Origin: Lutimaribacter saemankumensis
Lineage (GTDB): Bacteria > Pseudomonadota > Alphaproteobacteria > Rhodobacterales > Rhodobacteraceae
DNA length: 64,000 nt
Direction: 5' to 3'
Assembly: GCF_900100005.1 (NCBI RefSeq)
Contig: NZ_FNEB01000001.1
Span: 186,001-250,000, forward strand
Shown here one piece after another: positions 20,029-29,486 of this stretch. Made by a program: the position numbers and the translations under genes. Below the pieces are notes generated by a model. It was given only the letters and a program-made list of their open reading frames with translations. It made no database searches and had not been told where the DNA came from. Position 1 is the first letter of the stretch. Every line of letters begins with the position of its first letter.

Positions 20029-21528
20029 TCAATCCATGGCCTTGAAGTTGAATTCGCCGCCTTCCTTGATCCCAGACGGCCAACGCGAAGTCACCGTCTT
20101 GGTGCGGGTGTAGAACTTGAACGCATCCGGTCCATGCTGGTTCAGGTCGCCGAAGGCCGATTTCTTCCAGCCGCCGAAGGTGTGATAGGCCAGCGGCACC
20201 GGGATCGGCACGTTGATGCCCACCATGCCGATGTTGATACGGTTGGCGAAGTCGCGCGCGGCATCGCCGTCACGGGTAAAGATCGCCGTGCCGTTGCCAT
20301 ACTCGTGGTCCATCGCAAGGCCGATCGCCTCTTCGTAGCTGGCGGCGCGGACACAGGACAGCACCGGGCCAAAGATTTCCTGCTTGTAGATGTCCATGTC
20401 GGGCGTCACGCGGTCAAAGAGATGCGGGCCGACAAAGAACCCGTCCTCATAGCCCTGCAGGCTGAAATCGCGCCCGTCGACAACCAGTTCGGCGCCCTGA
20501 TCGACACCCGACTGCACGAGGCCGAGGATTTTCTCCTTGGCGGCAGCCGTCACGACGGGGCCGTAATCCACGTCGTCACCCGCAGTGTAGGGACCGACCT
20601 TAAGCGCCTCGATGCGCGGCACAAGCTTTTCGATCAGGCGGTCGGCGGTTTCGTCGCCCACCGGAACAGCCACCGAAATCGCCATGCAGCGTTCGCCTGC
20701 CGCACCGTATCCAGCGCCGATCAGCGCGTCGGCGGCCTGGTCCATGTCGGCGTCGGGCATGATGATCATGTGGTTCTTGGCACCGCCGAAACACTGCACG
20801 CGCTTGCCGTTGGAACAGCCGCGGCCATAGATGTACTCGGCGATCGGGGTCGAGCCGACAAAGCCGATCGACTGGATCACCGGGTGATCGAGGATCGCAT
20901 CCACCGCTTCCTTGTCGCCGTTGACGACCTGCAGGATGCCCTTGGGCAGACCGGCCTCTTCCATCAGCTCGGCCAGCATCAGCGGCACGGACGGGTCACG
21001 CTCCGACGGCTTGAGGATGAAGGCGTTGCCGCAGGCGATGGCCGGCGCGAACATCCACATCGGGATCATGGCAGGGAAGTTGAAGGGCGTGATGCCCGCG
21101 GTCACGCCAAGCGGCTGGCGCATGGAATACATGTCGATGCCGGGGCCGGCGCTGTCGGTGAATTCGCCCTTCAGCAGTTGCGGCGCACCGATGCAGTATT
21201 CGACAACTTCCAGCCCGCGCTGCACGTCGCCCTTGGCATCGGGGAAGGTCTTGCCATGCTCGCGGCTCAGCGCCTCGGCCAGCTTGTCCATGTCGCGGTT
21301 CAGCAGATCGACGAACTTCATCATCACGCGCGCGCGGCGCTGCGGGTTGACGGCGCCCCAGGCGGGTTGCGCCGCTGCGGCCACCTCGACCGCATGGGCC
21401 AGTTCCTCGGTGCTGGCCAGCGGGCATTTCGCCTGCACTTCGCCGGTCGCGGGGTTATAGACATCTGTGAAACGGCCGGACGTGCCTTTGACATGTGCGC
21501 CGTTGATGTAATGGGTCAGTTCCTGCAT
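20029..21528 (-). CDS. mmsA: CoA-acylating methylmalonate-semialdehyde dehydrogenase
   Basis: 499-residue aldehyde dehydrogenase converting methylmalonate semialdehyde to propionyl-CoA, the last specific step of valine catabolism. Visible motifs are GVTAGITPFNFPAMIPMWM (~residues 130-150), FVGSTPIAEYIY (Rossmann, ~residues 220-232) and the catalytic Cys loop GERCMAIS (~residue 276). Start ATG at 21528 has a GGAGG site. The gene diverges from a LysR regulator across 110 nt, a typical regulator/target arrangement, and complements the dehydrogenase / hydrolase / mmsB operon upstream. Confidence 0.95.
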   Translation of the reverse strand: MQELTHYINGAHVKGTSGRFTDVYNPATGEVQAKCPLASTEELAHAVEVAAAAQPAWGAVNPQRRARVMMKFVDLLNRDMDKLAEALSREHGKTFPDAKGDVQRGLEVVEYCIGAPQLLKGEFTDSAGPGIDMYSMRQPLGVTAGITPFNFPAMIPMWMFAPAIACGNAFILKPSERDPSVPLMLAELMEEAGLPKGILQVVNGDKEAVDAILDHPVIQSIGFVGSTPIAEYIYGRGCSNGKRVQCFGGAKNHMIIMPDADMDQAADALIGAGYGAAGERCMAISVAVPVGDETADRLIEKLVPRIEALKVGPYTAGDDVDYGPVVTAAAKEKILGLVQSGVDQGAELVVDGRDFSLQGYEDGFFVGPHLFDRVTPDMDIYKQEIFGPVLSCVRAASYEEAIGLAMDHEYGNGTAIFTRDGDAARDFANRINIGMVGINVPIPVPLAYHTFGGWKKSAFGDLNQHGPDAFKFYTRTKTVTSRWPSGIKEGGEFNFKAMD

Positions 21529-21607
21529 GGATGGACTCCTCCTCTCAAAGATTGCGCGCAGGATAGGCTTGCAAAATTCCCGGCGATAGGGGCAAGTTTC
21601 CAAAAAG

Positions 21608-21622
21608 GCATTGCGAAAATGC
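21608..21622. promoter_or_regulatory. Small inverted repeat in the mmsA/lysR intergenic region
   Basis: GCATT-N5-AATGC, a perfect 5-bp inverted repeat 16 bp upstream of the LysR start, compatible with a LysR-type dyad (T-N11-A). Weak evidence based on symmetry and position only. Confidence 0.25.
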
Positions 21623-21638
21623 AGGGAAGGGGCCGCGC

Positions 21639-22544
21639 ATGACCAGCAATGACATGCATTGGGACGATCTGCGGATATTCCTGGCGGTGGCGCGCAGCGA
21701 AAGCCTGTCGGGCGCGGGCAAGATCCTGCGGGTCGATCCGGCCACCGTCGGGCGCCGCATCGCCCGGCTGGAAGAACGGCTTGGCACGCCGCTTTTCGCC
21801 AAATCCCCGCAAGGCTACGCCATGACCGATGCGGGGCAGCGCCTCATGGCGCATGCCGAACGCGCCGAACAGGCGATGGCGGGCGCATTGGAAGAGGTGC
21901 AGGGACAGCCCGGCACATTGTCGGGCCAGATCCGCATCGGCGCGCCGGATGGCTGCGCGAATTACCTGTTGCCGCAGGTGTGCACGCAGATCATGCAGGA
22001 CAATCCCGACCTCGAGCTGCAGATCGTCGCCCTGCCGCGCGTCGTGAACCTGTCCAAGCGCGAGGCCGACATGGCCATCGCCGTCAGCCCACCGGCTGCC
22101 GGGCGGCTGCTGGTTCAGAAGATCACCGATTACCGGCTGCATCTCGCCGCTTCGCGCGCCTATCTGAAACACCATCCGCCGATCACCGAATTGGACGATC
22201 TGCGCGGCCACCGGGTGATCGGGTACATCCCAGACATGATTTTCGACAAGGAACTGGACTATCTCCATGAAATCGGGGTCGAGCGTGTCGCCATGGCGTC
22301 GAACTCGGTTTCGGTGCAGTTCAACTGGGTCCGGCAGGCCGGGGGCATCGGGGTGGTGCATGACTTTGCGATCCCGTCGGGGCATGGCATCCGCAAGGTG
22401 CTGCCCGACAAGATCAGCCTGACGCGCAGCTTCTACCTGATCCGCCACGCGGATGACCGGCGGCTCGAGAGGCTCAACAGGTTTGCGGCTGCCCTGTGCG
22501 ACGGGCTCAAAGCCGAAGTTCAGCGGCTCGAAGCGCAAAGCTGA
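21639..22544 (+). CDS. LysR family regulator divergent from mmsA
   Basis: 301-residue LysR protein. The N-terminal winged helix (residues ~6-65) includes LAVARSESLSGAGKILRVDPATVGRR. The C-terminal part is a periplasmic-binding-like effector domain. Divergent position suggests it controls mmsA and perhaps the linked valine genes; this is inference. Start ATG at 21639 is 110 nt from mmsA. The C-terminus (LCDGLKAEVQRLEAQS) is intact. Confidence 0.92.
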   Translation: MTSNDMHWDDLRIFLAVARSESLSGAGKILRVDPATVGRRIARLEERLGTPLFAKSPQGYAMTDAGQRLMAHAERAEQAMAGALEEVQGQPGTLSGQIRIGAPDGCANYLLPQVCTQIMQDNPDLELQIVALPRVVNLSKREADMAIAVSPPAAGRLLVQKITDYRLHLAASRAYLKHHPPITELDDLRGHRVIGYIPDMIFDKELDYLHEIGVERVAMASNSVSVQFNWVRQAGGIGVVHDFAIPSGHGIRKVLPDKISLTRSFYLIRHADDRRLERLNRFAAALCDGLKAEVQRLEAQS

Positions 22545-22616
22545 CGCGCGACTTGACAGAATGTCGCATCCCGTGGACGCTGGTATCCCACGCATACCCA
22601 ACGGGAGGGACATGTC

Positions 22617-23051
22617 ATGCTGGTCCACCAGATCCTCAAATCCAAGGGCGATGGCGCCGTTCTTACGGTCAAGCCCGGAACGCTTGTCTCCGATGCGGCG
22701 CAGGTTCTGGCGGAACGAAGGATCGGCGGCCTTGTCGTGTCACGGGACGGAAAATCTGTCGATGGCATCCTGTCAGAACGCGACATCGTGCGCAGCCTGG
22801 CCCTGCGGGGCGCGGTCTGCCTGTCCGAGGCGGTCGACGACATGATGACGCGCAACCCGTCCTGCTGCGGGCGCAACGATACCGCCGATGACGTGCTGCA
22901 ACGCATGACGGACGGGCGCTTTCGCCATATGCCAGTGACCGAAAACAACGAGCTGGTCGGCATCGTCACCATCGGCGACGTGGTCAAGGCGCGGCTCGAA
23001 GAGCTGGCGATGGAACGCAACGCCCTGGAAGGCATGATCATGGGCCATTGA
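22617..23051 (+). CDS. Tandem CBS-domain protein
   Basis: 144-residue protein made almost entirely of two CBS domains (residues ~8-60 and ~75-130), with repeated signatures GGLVVSRDGKSVDGILSERDIV and HMPVTENNELVGIVTIGDVV. CBS pairs bind adenine nucleotides and sense energy state. A stand-alone pair like this may regulate a partner protein that cannot be identified from context. A GGAGGGA site precedes the ATG. Confidence 0.92.
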   Translation: MLVHQILKSKGDGAVLTVKPGTLVSDAAQVLAERRIGGLVVSRDGKSVDGILSERDIVRSLALRGAVCLSEAVDDMMTRNPSCCGRNDTADDVLQRMTDGRFRHMPVTENNELVGIVTIGDVVKARLEELAMERNALEGMIMGH

Positions 23052-23097
23052 CGGCCTGTCTGGCAAAGCAAGCGGAAAATCGGGTTGCATTCAGCGG

Positions 23098-23112
23098 CGC
23101 AATATTATTGCG
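23098..23112. promoter_or_regulatory. Palindrome upstream of coaD
   Basis: CGCAAT-ATT-ATTGCG, a perfect 6-bp inverted repeat 39 bp before the coaD start. Possible operator or promoter element; no known regulator matched. Confidence 0.3.
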
Positions 23113-23151
23113 TGCGCTCAAAGCCAAACAGCCGTCAAGCGAGGGACAAGC

Positions 23152-23649
23152 ATGCGCATCGGTCTTTACCCCGGCACGTTCGATCCGATCACCCTGGGGC
23201 ATATAGATATCATCCGTCGCGCTGCGACCCTTGTGGACAGGTTGGTGATCGGCGTCGCGATCAACCGCGACAAGGGGCCGTTGTTCTCGCTTGAAGAGCG
23301 GGTCGAGATGATCGAGGCGGAATGCGCTATGCTCAGCTCGGAAACCGGCACCGAAATCGTGGCGCATCCGTTCGAGAACCTGTTGATCGACTGCGCCCAC
23401 GATGTGGGGGCCCAGGTGATCGTCCGCGGCCTGCGGGCTGTTGCCGACTTCGAATACGAATTCCAGATGGTCGGCATGAACCGCGCGCTCGACAGCTCGG
23501 TCGAAACCGTGTTCCTGATGGCGGATGCCCGTCACCAGGCGATCGCCTCCAAGCTGGTCAAGGAAATCGCGCGGCTCGATGGCGACGTCACGAAATTCGT
23601 CCCTGCCATGGTGAAGGAGCGGCTGCTCGCCAAGCTCGGAAAGTCCTAG
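23152..23649 (+). CDS. coaD: Phosphopantetheine adenylyltransferase
   Basis: 165-residue CoaD, forming dephospho-CoA from 4'-phosphopantetheine and ATP. The nucleotidyltransferase signature GTFDPITLGHIDII (T-x-G-H) lies at residues ~8-21, RGLRAVADFEYEFQM at ~90-104 and MADARHQAIASKLVKEI, holding the second signature, at ~123-139. Length is standard. Monocistronic, with a small hairpin terminator just downstream. Confidence 0.97.
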   Translation: MRIGLYPGTFDPITLGHIDIIRRAATLVDRLVIGVAINRDKGPLFSLEERVEMIEAECAMLSSETGTEIVAHPFENLLIDCAHDVGAQVIVRGLRAVADFEYEFQMVGMNRALDSSVETVFLMADARHQAIASKLVKEIARLDGDVTKFVPAMVKERLLAKLGKS

Positions 23650-23663
23650 GCTATCCGCTTATC

Positions 23664-23682
23664 AAGCCCTCCGGGCTTTCTT
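23664..23682 (+). terminator. Terminator after coaD
   Basis: AAGCCC and GGGCTT pair across a 3-nt loop, followed by TCTT. Short stem in the 68-nt convergent gap between coaD and the hydrolase. Confidence 0.5.
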
Positions 23683-23717
23683 CGCGAAGCGGGCGCATCG
23701 CGCCCAATGAGCGGCGA

Positions 23718-24659
23718 TCAAAGCCCCGGATCGTTCCGGCGGATGAAATCGACGCAGGCGCCGGGATGCGTCAGCGGCAGCATATGCCCGCCAGGGATGA
23801 CGTCGAGCGCGATTTCGGGATGATCCGCCACCAGCTTGCGCCCCTGCGTTTCGACCGACAGGATGCGGTCGTCTTCCCCGTAAAGCACCGCCATAGGCAC
23901 CTGCAGTTCGCCATAGCTTGCGCGCATCCACTTGATATCGGCCATCGACGACACGTAATCCCGGCTGGTGTTGAAGAACGATCCCGGCCGAAGCCCCAGC
24001 AATCCGCCGCCCCTGGTGCTGTAATCGCGCGGCACCGGATCGGGGCCGAAGACGAGGTTGAACACCATGTCCACGTTACGCATCCCCAAGGGGGTCGCCA
24101 GCGTCCAGGCCAGCGCTTTGCGCATCATGTCGGATTTGATGCCCAGACTGGCAAAGGCGGGCGAGGGCGCATCGCCCCCGCGCGTCAGAGGTGCAAGCAG
24201 GGCAAGACCGCGCGTTTTCTGCGGAAAATCGCGCGCCAGGCACACCGCGATAGCGCCCCCGAGCGAGTGTCCGACGATCAGCGGACGGTCCAGCCCCAGC
24301 TTGTCGATCGCCTCGGCCACATAGGCCGCCTGCGCGCGCGGGTTGGCGGGCGCGTCGTCGGGACGGTCGGAATAGCCCATGCCGGGGCGGTCTATGGCGA
24401 TGCAGCGATGCGTCGATGACAGGGCGTCGACCAGCGCATAGTCGAAATTGCCCAGTTGCGCGCCCAGCCCGTGGATCATGACGATGGCAGGGCCATGCCC
24501 TTTGTCGACGTAGTGCAGCTGTCCGGTCGAGATCTCGATGAACTGGCCGCGTGGCGGCACCGCGGTTTCGACCTGGCGCTTGGTTTTCCAGGTGAACCAC
24601 ACCAGCCCCGCGATGGTTGCGCCGACCAGCAGGATCAACAACCAAATGATCGTCATCAT
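23718..24659 (-). CDS. Membrane-anchored alpha/beta hydrolase
   Basis: 313-residue protein with an N-terminal membrane anchor (residues ~3-22, IIWLLILLVGATIAGLVWF) and an alpha/beta hydrolase fold. The oxyanion loop is MIHGLGAQLGNF, the nucleophile elbow GHSLGG (~residues 138-143), the acid is likely in LYGEDDRIL and the catalytic His in GGHMLPLTHP near the C-terminus. Substrate unknown. A GGAGAG site precedes tandem ATG codons. Confidence 0.9.
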   Translation of the reverse strand: MMTIIWLLILLVGATIAGLVWFTWKTKRQVETAVPPRGQFIEISTGQLHYVDKGHGPAIVMIHGLGAQLGNFDYALVDALSSTHRCIAIDRPGMGYSDRPDDAPANPRAQAAYVAEAIDKLGLDRPLIVGHSLGGAIAVCLARDFPQKTRGLALLAPLTRGGDAPSPAFASLGIKSDMMRKALAWTLATPLGMRNVDMVFNLVFGPDPVPRDYSTRGGGLLGLRPGSFFNTSRDYVSSMADIKWMRASYGELQVPMAVLYGEDDRILSVETQGRKLVADHPEIALDVIPGGHMLPLTHPGACVDFIRRNDPGL

Positions 24660-24730
24660 TGTAACACTCTCCTATCCCTTGCGGCTGAAGGATAGGGGCG
24701 GCGCGCGGTGCAGGCCAGAGATCCGTGGCG

Positions 24731-24874
24731 TCACCGCCAGAATACCAGCCACTCGATCAATTCCATGCCTTTCTTGGCCAGAAACAGCAGGTTTGCGCCA
24801 TCCATGGCGTAGGCGTCGATGCCGATAGCGACAAGAACGGCCACTCCCAAGCCTATGGAGATCTGGTTTGTCAT
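24731..24874 (-). CDS. 47-residue single-span membrane protein
   Basis: Very short protein with a hydrophobic segment (ISIGLGVAVLVAIGIDAYAM, residues ~5-24) and an amphipathic end with a Lys-Lys-Gly break, LFLAKKGMELIEWLVFWR. No known domain. It lies between the hydrolase and gap on the same strand, with no strong ribosome site visible. Support comes from an intact frame and membrane character; conservation is assumed from similar small ORFs near gap in relatives. Confidence 0.6.
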   Translation of the reverse strand: MTNQISIGLGVAVLVAIGIDAYAMDGANLLFLAKKGMELIEWLVFWR

Positions 24875-24960
24875 GGGCAAGGTCCGGCCTGTTTCGGGAT
24901 CTGCTGTCCCAGATATGGCCGAGCGGCGGGCGCAGCGCAAGCCGCCGCGCCCGGGCATTT

Positions 24961-25965
24961 TCACAGGGCGCGCTGTCCCATTGCGGCGGCCACATCCGCC
25001 ATCCGGCAGGAAAAGCCCCATTCGTTGTCGTACCATGCCAGCACGCGCACCAGGCGCTTGCCGATCACCTTGGTCTGGTCCGGCGCGAAGATCGAGCTTT
25101 CTTCGGTGTGGTTGAAATCGATCGAAACCTTGGGCTCCGGGTCATAGCCCAGGATGCCTTTCAGCGCGCCGGCGGCCGCTTCGGCCACCACGGCATTCAC
25201 GTCCTCGACCGTTACGTCCTTGCCTGCGGTAAAGGTCAGGTCAACCGCGGACACGTTCGGGGTGGGCACCCGGATGGCCGAACCGTCCAGCTTGCCCTTC
25301 AACTGCGGCAGCACCTCGCCCAGGGCCTTGGCGGCGCCGGTCGAGGTGGGAATCATGCTCATCGCTGCGGCGCGCGCGCGGTACAGATCCTTGTGGCGGC
25401 GGTCCAGCGTCGGCTGGTCGCCGGTATAGCTGTGGATCGTGGTCATGATGCCGCTCTCGATGCCGATCTCGGCGTCCAGCACCTTGGCCAGCGGGGCAAG
25501 GCAGTTCGTCGTGCACGACCCGTTGGACACCATGATGTCGCCCTTGGTCAGCTGGTCGTCATTCACGCCCATCACGATGGTTTTTTGCACGTTCTTCGCG
25601 GGGGCCGAGATCAGAACCGCCTTGGCGCCGCGCTCGAGATGCTTTTGGCATTTGTCGCCATCGTTGAAGTTGCCGGTGCATTCCAGAACCACATCGACCC
25701 CGGACCAGTCCAACTCGTCCATGTTGTAGGTCGAGAACATCTCCATCTCGCCATGCCCCAGGTCCATCATCCGGTCGCCGATCTTGACCTCGTTGCGGAA
25801 ACGGCCATGCACGCTGTCATAGCGGATCAGGTGCGCGGCGGTTTCCAGCGGGCCGGTGGCGTTCACCTTGACCACGCGCACGTCTTCGCGTGCGGTTTCA
25901 GCAATGTGCATGAGGGTGCAGCGCCCGATGCGGCCAAATCCGTTGATGCCAAGCGTGATGGTCAT
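24961..25965 (-). CDS. gap: Glyceraldehyde-3-phosphate dehydrogenase (GapB-like)
   Basis: 334-residue GAPDH. NAD(P)-binding GINGFGRIGR at residues 6-15, catalytic Cys151 in NGSCTTNC, and WYDNEWGFSCRM near the C-terminus are intact. After strand 2, where NAD-specific enzymes have Asp (usually VNDP), this protein has VNATG, the pattern of NADP-tolerant GapB/plastid-type enzymes. That suggests a gluconeogenic or NADP+ role. The start ATG at 25965 has an AGGAGA site. A LacI-type inverted repeat lies 90-120 bp upstream. Confidence 0.95.
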   Translation of the reverse strand: MTITLGINGFGRIGRCTLMHIAETAREDVRVVKVNATGPLETAAHLIRYDSVHGRFRNEVKIGDRMMDLGHGEMEMFSTYNMDELDWSGVDVVLECTGNFNDGDKCQKHLERGAKAVLISAPAKNVQKTIVMGVNDDQLTKGDIMVSNGSCTTNCLAPLAKVLDAEIGIESGIMTTIHSYTGDQPTLDRRHKDLYRARAAAMSMIPTSTGAAKALGEVLPQLKGKLDGSAIRVPTPNVSAVDLTFTAGKDVTVEDVNAVVAEAAAGALKGILGYDPEPKVSIDFNHTEESSIFAPDQTKVIGKRLVRVLAWYDNEWGFSCRMADVAAAMGQRAL

Positions 25966-26054
25966 GTTCGTGGTCTCCTGCGCGAGTGGATTTGCGCGCG
26001 GTATAGTGTGCCCAACTCGGGCCCGAAAGGTCAAAAGCGGCGTTTTATCTACCT

Positions 26055-26085
26055 GTTAGCGCAAAAGCGGGCCGGTTGCGCTAAC
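26055..26085. promoter_or_regulatory. LacI-type inverted repeat upstream of gap
   Basis: GTTAGCGCAA-N11-TTGCGCTAAC is a perfect 10-bp inverted repeat in the divergent gap/DUF808 region. Each arm also resembles a TGTTAGCGCTAACA-like operator (12/14 and 11/14 matches), the kind bound by LacI-family carbon regulators such as CceR of Rhodobacter. The match is from memory and the regulator is inferred. Confidence 0.5.
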
Positions 26086-26164
26086 ATGCGCTGTGCTGCG
26101 CGCTTGCCCCTGTGCGCGCATCCGCTAGGGTGGAGCCGACGACGGTAAACCGGAGGTTGGGTGA

Positions 26165-27136
26165 ATGAGCGGTCTTCTGGCGCTTCTCGATGATGTTGCG
26201 GCGATTGCCAAGGTCGCGGCGACCAGCGTGGATGACATCGCCGCCGCCGCGACCAAGGCCGGCACCAAGACCGCGGGCGTCATCATCGACGATGCGGCCG
26301 TCACCCCGAAATACGTCCAGGGTTTTGCACCGGCCCGCGAATTGCCGATCATCTGGCGGATCACGCGCGGGTCGTTCTTCAACAAGCTGGTGATCCTGCT
26401 GCCGGTTGCGATGCTGCTGGCCAATTTCGCGCCGTGGATGATAACGCCACTGCTGATGCTGGGCGGTTCGTACTTATGCTTCGAAGGGGCGGAAAAGATA
26501 TTCCATGCGCTCTTCCCGCATGCCGACAAGCATGTCGAGGCGGACATGTCGGTCAAGGATCCCGGCCACCTCGAAGAGGAAAAGGTCAAGGGCGCGATCA
26601 AGACCGATTTCATCCTGTCCGCCGAGATCATGACAATCGCGCTGGCCGCGATCGAGGCGCCGAATGTCTGGATGCAGGCGGCCACGCTGGCCGTGGTGGG
26701 CGTCATGGTGACGATCGCGGTCTACGGCTCGGTCGGGCTGATCGTGAAGATGGACGATGTCGGGCTTTACGTGGCGCAGAACGGGCGCACTGGCGCAGGG
26801 CGCGCGTTCGGGCGCGGCATGGTGAAATTCATGCCGGTGCTGCTCAGGATACTGTCGACTGTCGGAACTGCGGCGATGCTCTGGGTGGGCGGGTCGATCA
26901 TGGTGCACGGGCTGCATGATCTGGGCGTTCACACCCCTTACGAAGAGATCAAGCACCTGGCCGCAATCGTCGCCGGGTCGGTTCAGGACGGCTTGTCTGG
27001 CGCGGTTAAATGGGGCGTGACCGCCTTTTGCGACGGTGTGCTGGGGTTGGTCTGGGGGATGATCCTGATCCCCATCGCCACCCGGATCGTCGGCCCGCTG
27101 ATCGGTGCCATCACCGGCAAGAAGGCCGCGCATTGA
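26165..27136 (+). CDS. DUF808 (YedI-like) inner membrane protein
   Basis: 323-residue polytopic membrane protein of the DUF808 family. The N-terminus LLALLDDVAAIAKVAATSVDDIAAAATKAG and the cytosolic loop GLKFEGAEK-type block (here YLCFEGAEKIFHALF, ~residues 103-117) are characteristic. At least five hydrophobic segments follow. Function unknown. A GGAGG site precedes the ATG. It diverges from gap and converges on tkt. Confidence 0.88.
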   Translation: MSGLLALLDDVAAIAKVAATSVDDIAAAATKAGTKTAGVIIDDAAVTPKYVQGFAPARELPIIWRITRGSFFNKLVILLPVAMLLANFAPWMITPLLMLGGSYLCFEGAEKIFHALFPHADKHVEADMSVKDPGHLEEEKVKGAIKTDFILSAEIMTIALAAIEAPNVWMQAATLAVVGVMVTIAVYGSVGLIVKMDDVGLYVAQNGRTGAGRAFGRGMVKFMPVLLRILSTVGTAAMLWVGGSIMVHGLHDLGVHTPYEEIKHLAAIVAGSVQDGLSGAVKWGVTAFCDGVLGLVWGMILIPIATRIVGPLIGAITGKKAAH

Positions 27137-27151
27137 CGCGGCGACCATGAA

Positions 27152-27175
27152 AAAGGGCCCCGCGGGGCCCTTTGT
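27152..27175. terminator. Terminator between DUF808 gene and tkt
   Basis: AAAGGGCCCC and GGGGCCCTTT form a GC-rich stem with AAAA before and TTTGTCTT after, in the convergent gap; it can serve both genes. Confidence 0.8.
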
Positions 27176-27228
27176 CTTGATGGATTCGGGCAGGGTAGAA
27201 CGCCGCAGCGCCGGCCCTGCGATCCGTA

Positions 27229-29250
27229 TCAGCCCAGCAGGCGCTTGACCTCGGCGGCGACGGCCTCGGCGGTTATGCCGAATTTCTCGTAAAGCACCTC
27301 GGCCGGGGCGGAGGCGCCAAAACGCGACATGCCCACGAACCCGGCCTTTGCCTCGCGGCCGCGCTCACCCAGAAGCCAGCGGTCCCAGCCCTGGCGCACG
27401 GCGGCTTCGACGCCCACGCGCACGGGGCCGGCGGGCAGCACGCGGCGGCGATACGCTTCGTCCTGGTCTGCGAACAGCTCCATGCAGGGCATCGAAACGA
27501 CACGGGTGCCGATGCCTTCGGCCTCGAGCATGTCACGCGCGGCCATCGCGATTTCGACCTCCGAGCCGGTGGCGATCAGGATCGCCTGGCGCTTGCCTGC
27601 CTGCGCATCGGCCAGCACATAGGCGCCCTGCGCCGTCAGGTTCCTGGTCTTGTGCGCGGTGCGCAGCGTCGGCAGGTTCTGCCGGGTAAGCGACAGGACC
27701 GAGGGCGTCGCCTTGGCGCTGAGCGCGAGTTCCCAGGCTTCGGCGGTTTCCACCGTGTCGCAGGGGCGGAACACCATCGTGTTGGGCGTCGCGCGCGAAA
27801 TCGCAAGATGTTCGACCGGCTGGTGGGTCGGGCCGTCCTCGCCCAGGCCGATGCTGTCATGGGTCATGACGAACACGCTGGGGATCTTCATCAGTGCGGC
27901 CAGGCGCATCGCGGGGCGGGCGTAATCGGTAAAGGCCATGAAGGTGCCGCCATAGGGGCGGATGCCGCCATGCAGCGCCATGCCGTTCATCGCCGCGGCC
28001 ATGCCGTGTTCTCGGATGCCCCAGTGGATGTACCGGCCCTTGCGGTTGTCCACGTCGAACACGCCCATATCGGCGGTCTTGGTGTTGTTCGACCCCGACA
28101 GGTCGGCCGAGCCGCCCACGGTTTCGCCCATCACCGGGTTCACGACCTCCAGCACCATTTCGCTGGATTTGCGTGTCGCGACCGAAGGGGCGCTTTCGCT
28201 GACCTGCTTTTTCAGGGCGCGGATCACGGCAGACAGCTTGGCGGGCGCTTCAAAGGCATAGCGGCGTTCGAACTCGGCGCGCTTGCGGTCGGACAGGGCG
28301 GCAAGCCGCTCTTCCCACGCCGCGCGTTCTGTGGCGCCACGGCGGCCGATCTCTTCCCACTGTGCCTTGATGTCGGCGGGCACGTCGAAGGGACCACCGG
28401 TCCAGCCATAGGCGGCCTTGGCTGCGGCCAGTTGTTCGGGGTTGGTCAGCGCGCCATGACCCTTCGAGGTGTCCTGCGCCGCATGCCCCAGCGCGATATG
28501 CGTCTTGCAGGCGATCATCGACGGCTTGGCCGTCTTTTTCGCGGCTTCGATCGCCGCGTCGATGGCCGCCGGGTCGTGGCCGTCGATTTCCTGGACATGC
28601 CAGCCGGCCGACTTGAAGCGCATCACCTGGTCGGTCGAATCCGCCAGGCTGACTTCGCCGTCGATGGTGATGTTGTTGTTGTCCCAGAAAACGATCAGCC
28701 GGCCCAGCTTGTGCCGCCCGGCCAGGGTGATCGCTTCCTGGCTGACACCTTCCATCAGGCAGCCGTCGCCTGCGATCACATAGGTGTGGTGATCGACGAT
28801 CTTGCGGCCGAACTCGGCGCGCTGGATTTCCTCGGCCATTGCGAAGCCCACGGAATTCGCGATGCCCTGGCCCAGCGGGCCGGTCGTTGTTTCCACGCCG
28901 TCCAGCAGGAAGTTTTCCGGGTGCCCGGCCGTGCGCGCGCCCCACTGGCGGAAATTGCGCAGCTCTTCCAGCGTGACCTGCTCGTATCCCGTCAGGTAGA
29001 GCAGCGAATAAATCAGCATCGAGCCATGCCCGGCCGACAGGATGAATCGGTCGCGATCTGGCCATTTCGGGGCTGAAGCATCGAATTTCAGGTGCTTTTC
29101 GAACAGCACCGTCGCGACGTCGGCCATACCCATCGGCATACCGGAATGGCCAGAATTGGCGGCATGCACCGCATCGAGCGTCAGGGCGCGGATCGCGGCG
29201 GCGCGCATCCAGTGATCAGGGTTGGCAGTGCGGAGGGCTGAGATGTCCAC
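27229..29250 (-). CDS. tkt: Transketolase
   Basis: 673-residue thiamine-diphosphate enzyme of the pentose phosphate and Calvin-type pathways. Recognised blocks are [13 protein letters not shown] (~residues 33-45), the ThDP motif [13 protein letters not shown] (~residues 152-164), HEGxG-type substrate residues, and [20 protein letters not shown]. The GTG at 29250 is preferred: an AAGGA site lies 9 nt upstream, whereas the in-frame ATG at 29259 directly abuts it. It diverges from the ZauP-like gene across 236 nt. Confidence 0.95.
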   Translation of the reverse strand: MDISALRTANPDHWMRAAAIRALTLDAVHAANSGHSGMPMGMADVATVLFEKHLKFDASAPKWPDRDRFILSAGHGSMLIYSLLYLTGYEQVTLEELRNFRQWGARTAGHPENFLLDGVETTTGPLGQGIANSVGFAMAEEIQRAEFGRKIVDHHTYVIAGDGCLMEGVSQEAITLAGRHKLGRLIVFWDNNNITIDGEVSLADSTDQVMRFKSAGWHVQEIDGHDPAAIDAAIEAAKKTAKPSMIACKTHIALGHAAQDTSKGHGALTNPEQLAAAKAAYGWTGGPFDVPADIKAQWEEIGRRGATERAAWEERLAALSDRKRAEFERRYAFEAPAKLSAVIRALKKQVSESAPSVATRKSSEMVLEVVNPVMGETVGGSADLSGSNNTKTADMGVFDVDNRKGRYIHWGIREHGMAAAMNGMALHGGIRPYGGTFMAFTDYARPAMRLAALMKIPSVFVMTHDSIGLGEDGPTHQPVEHLAISRATPNTMVFRPCDTVETAEAWELALSAKATPSVLSLTRQNLPTLRTAHKTRNLTAQGAYVLADAQAGKRQAILIATGSEVEIAMAARDMLEAEGIGTRVVSMPCMELFADQDEAYRRRVLPAGPVRVGVEAAVRQGWDRWLLGERGREAKAGFVGMSRFGASAPAEVLYEKFGITAEAVAAEVKRLLG

Positions 29251-29486
29251 GGGTGGCATTCCTTCGATGGCAGCAAGCTTCCTGCGCTCAATAGCAGCCC
29301 ACCCGCCAAGATCAAGCGCGGGGGCTAAGTGCTTGGGGTCAAAGGGGGCGCAATTTCCCCGGTCATTGGCTAAACTGCGACAAAAGCAGGCGCGTAGCGA
29401 TTCGTTCCGCCGGCGTGCCGATGTGCAGGCAGGTGCGGGTACGACAACAGGCGGCCCACACCGATAGAAATGGGGGCTTTGGGGCG

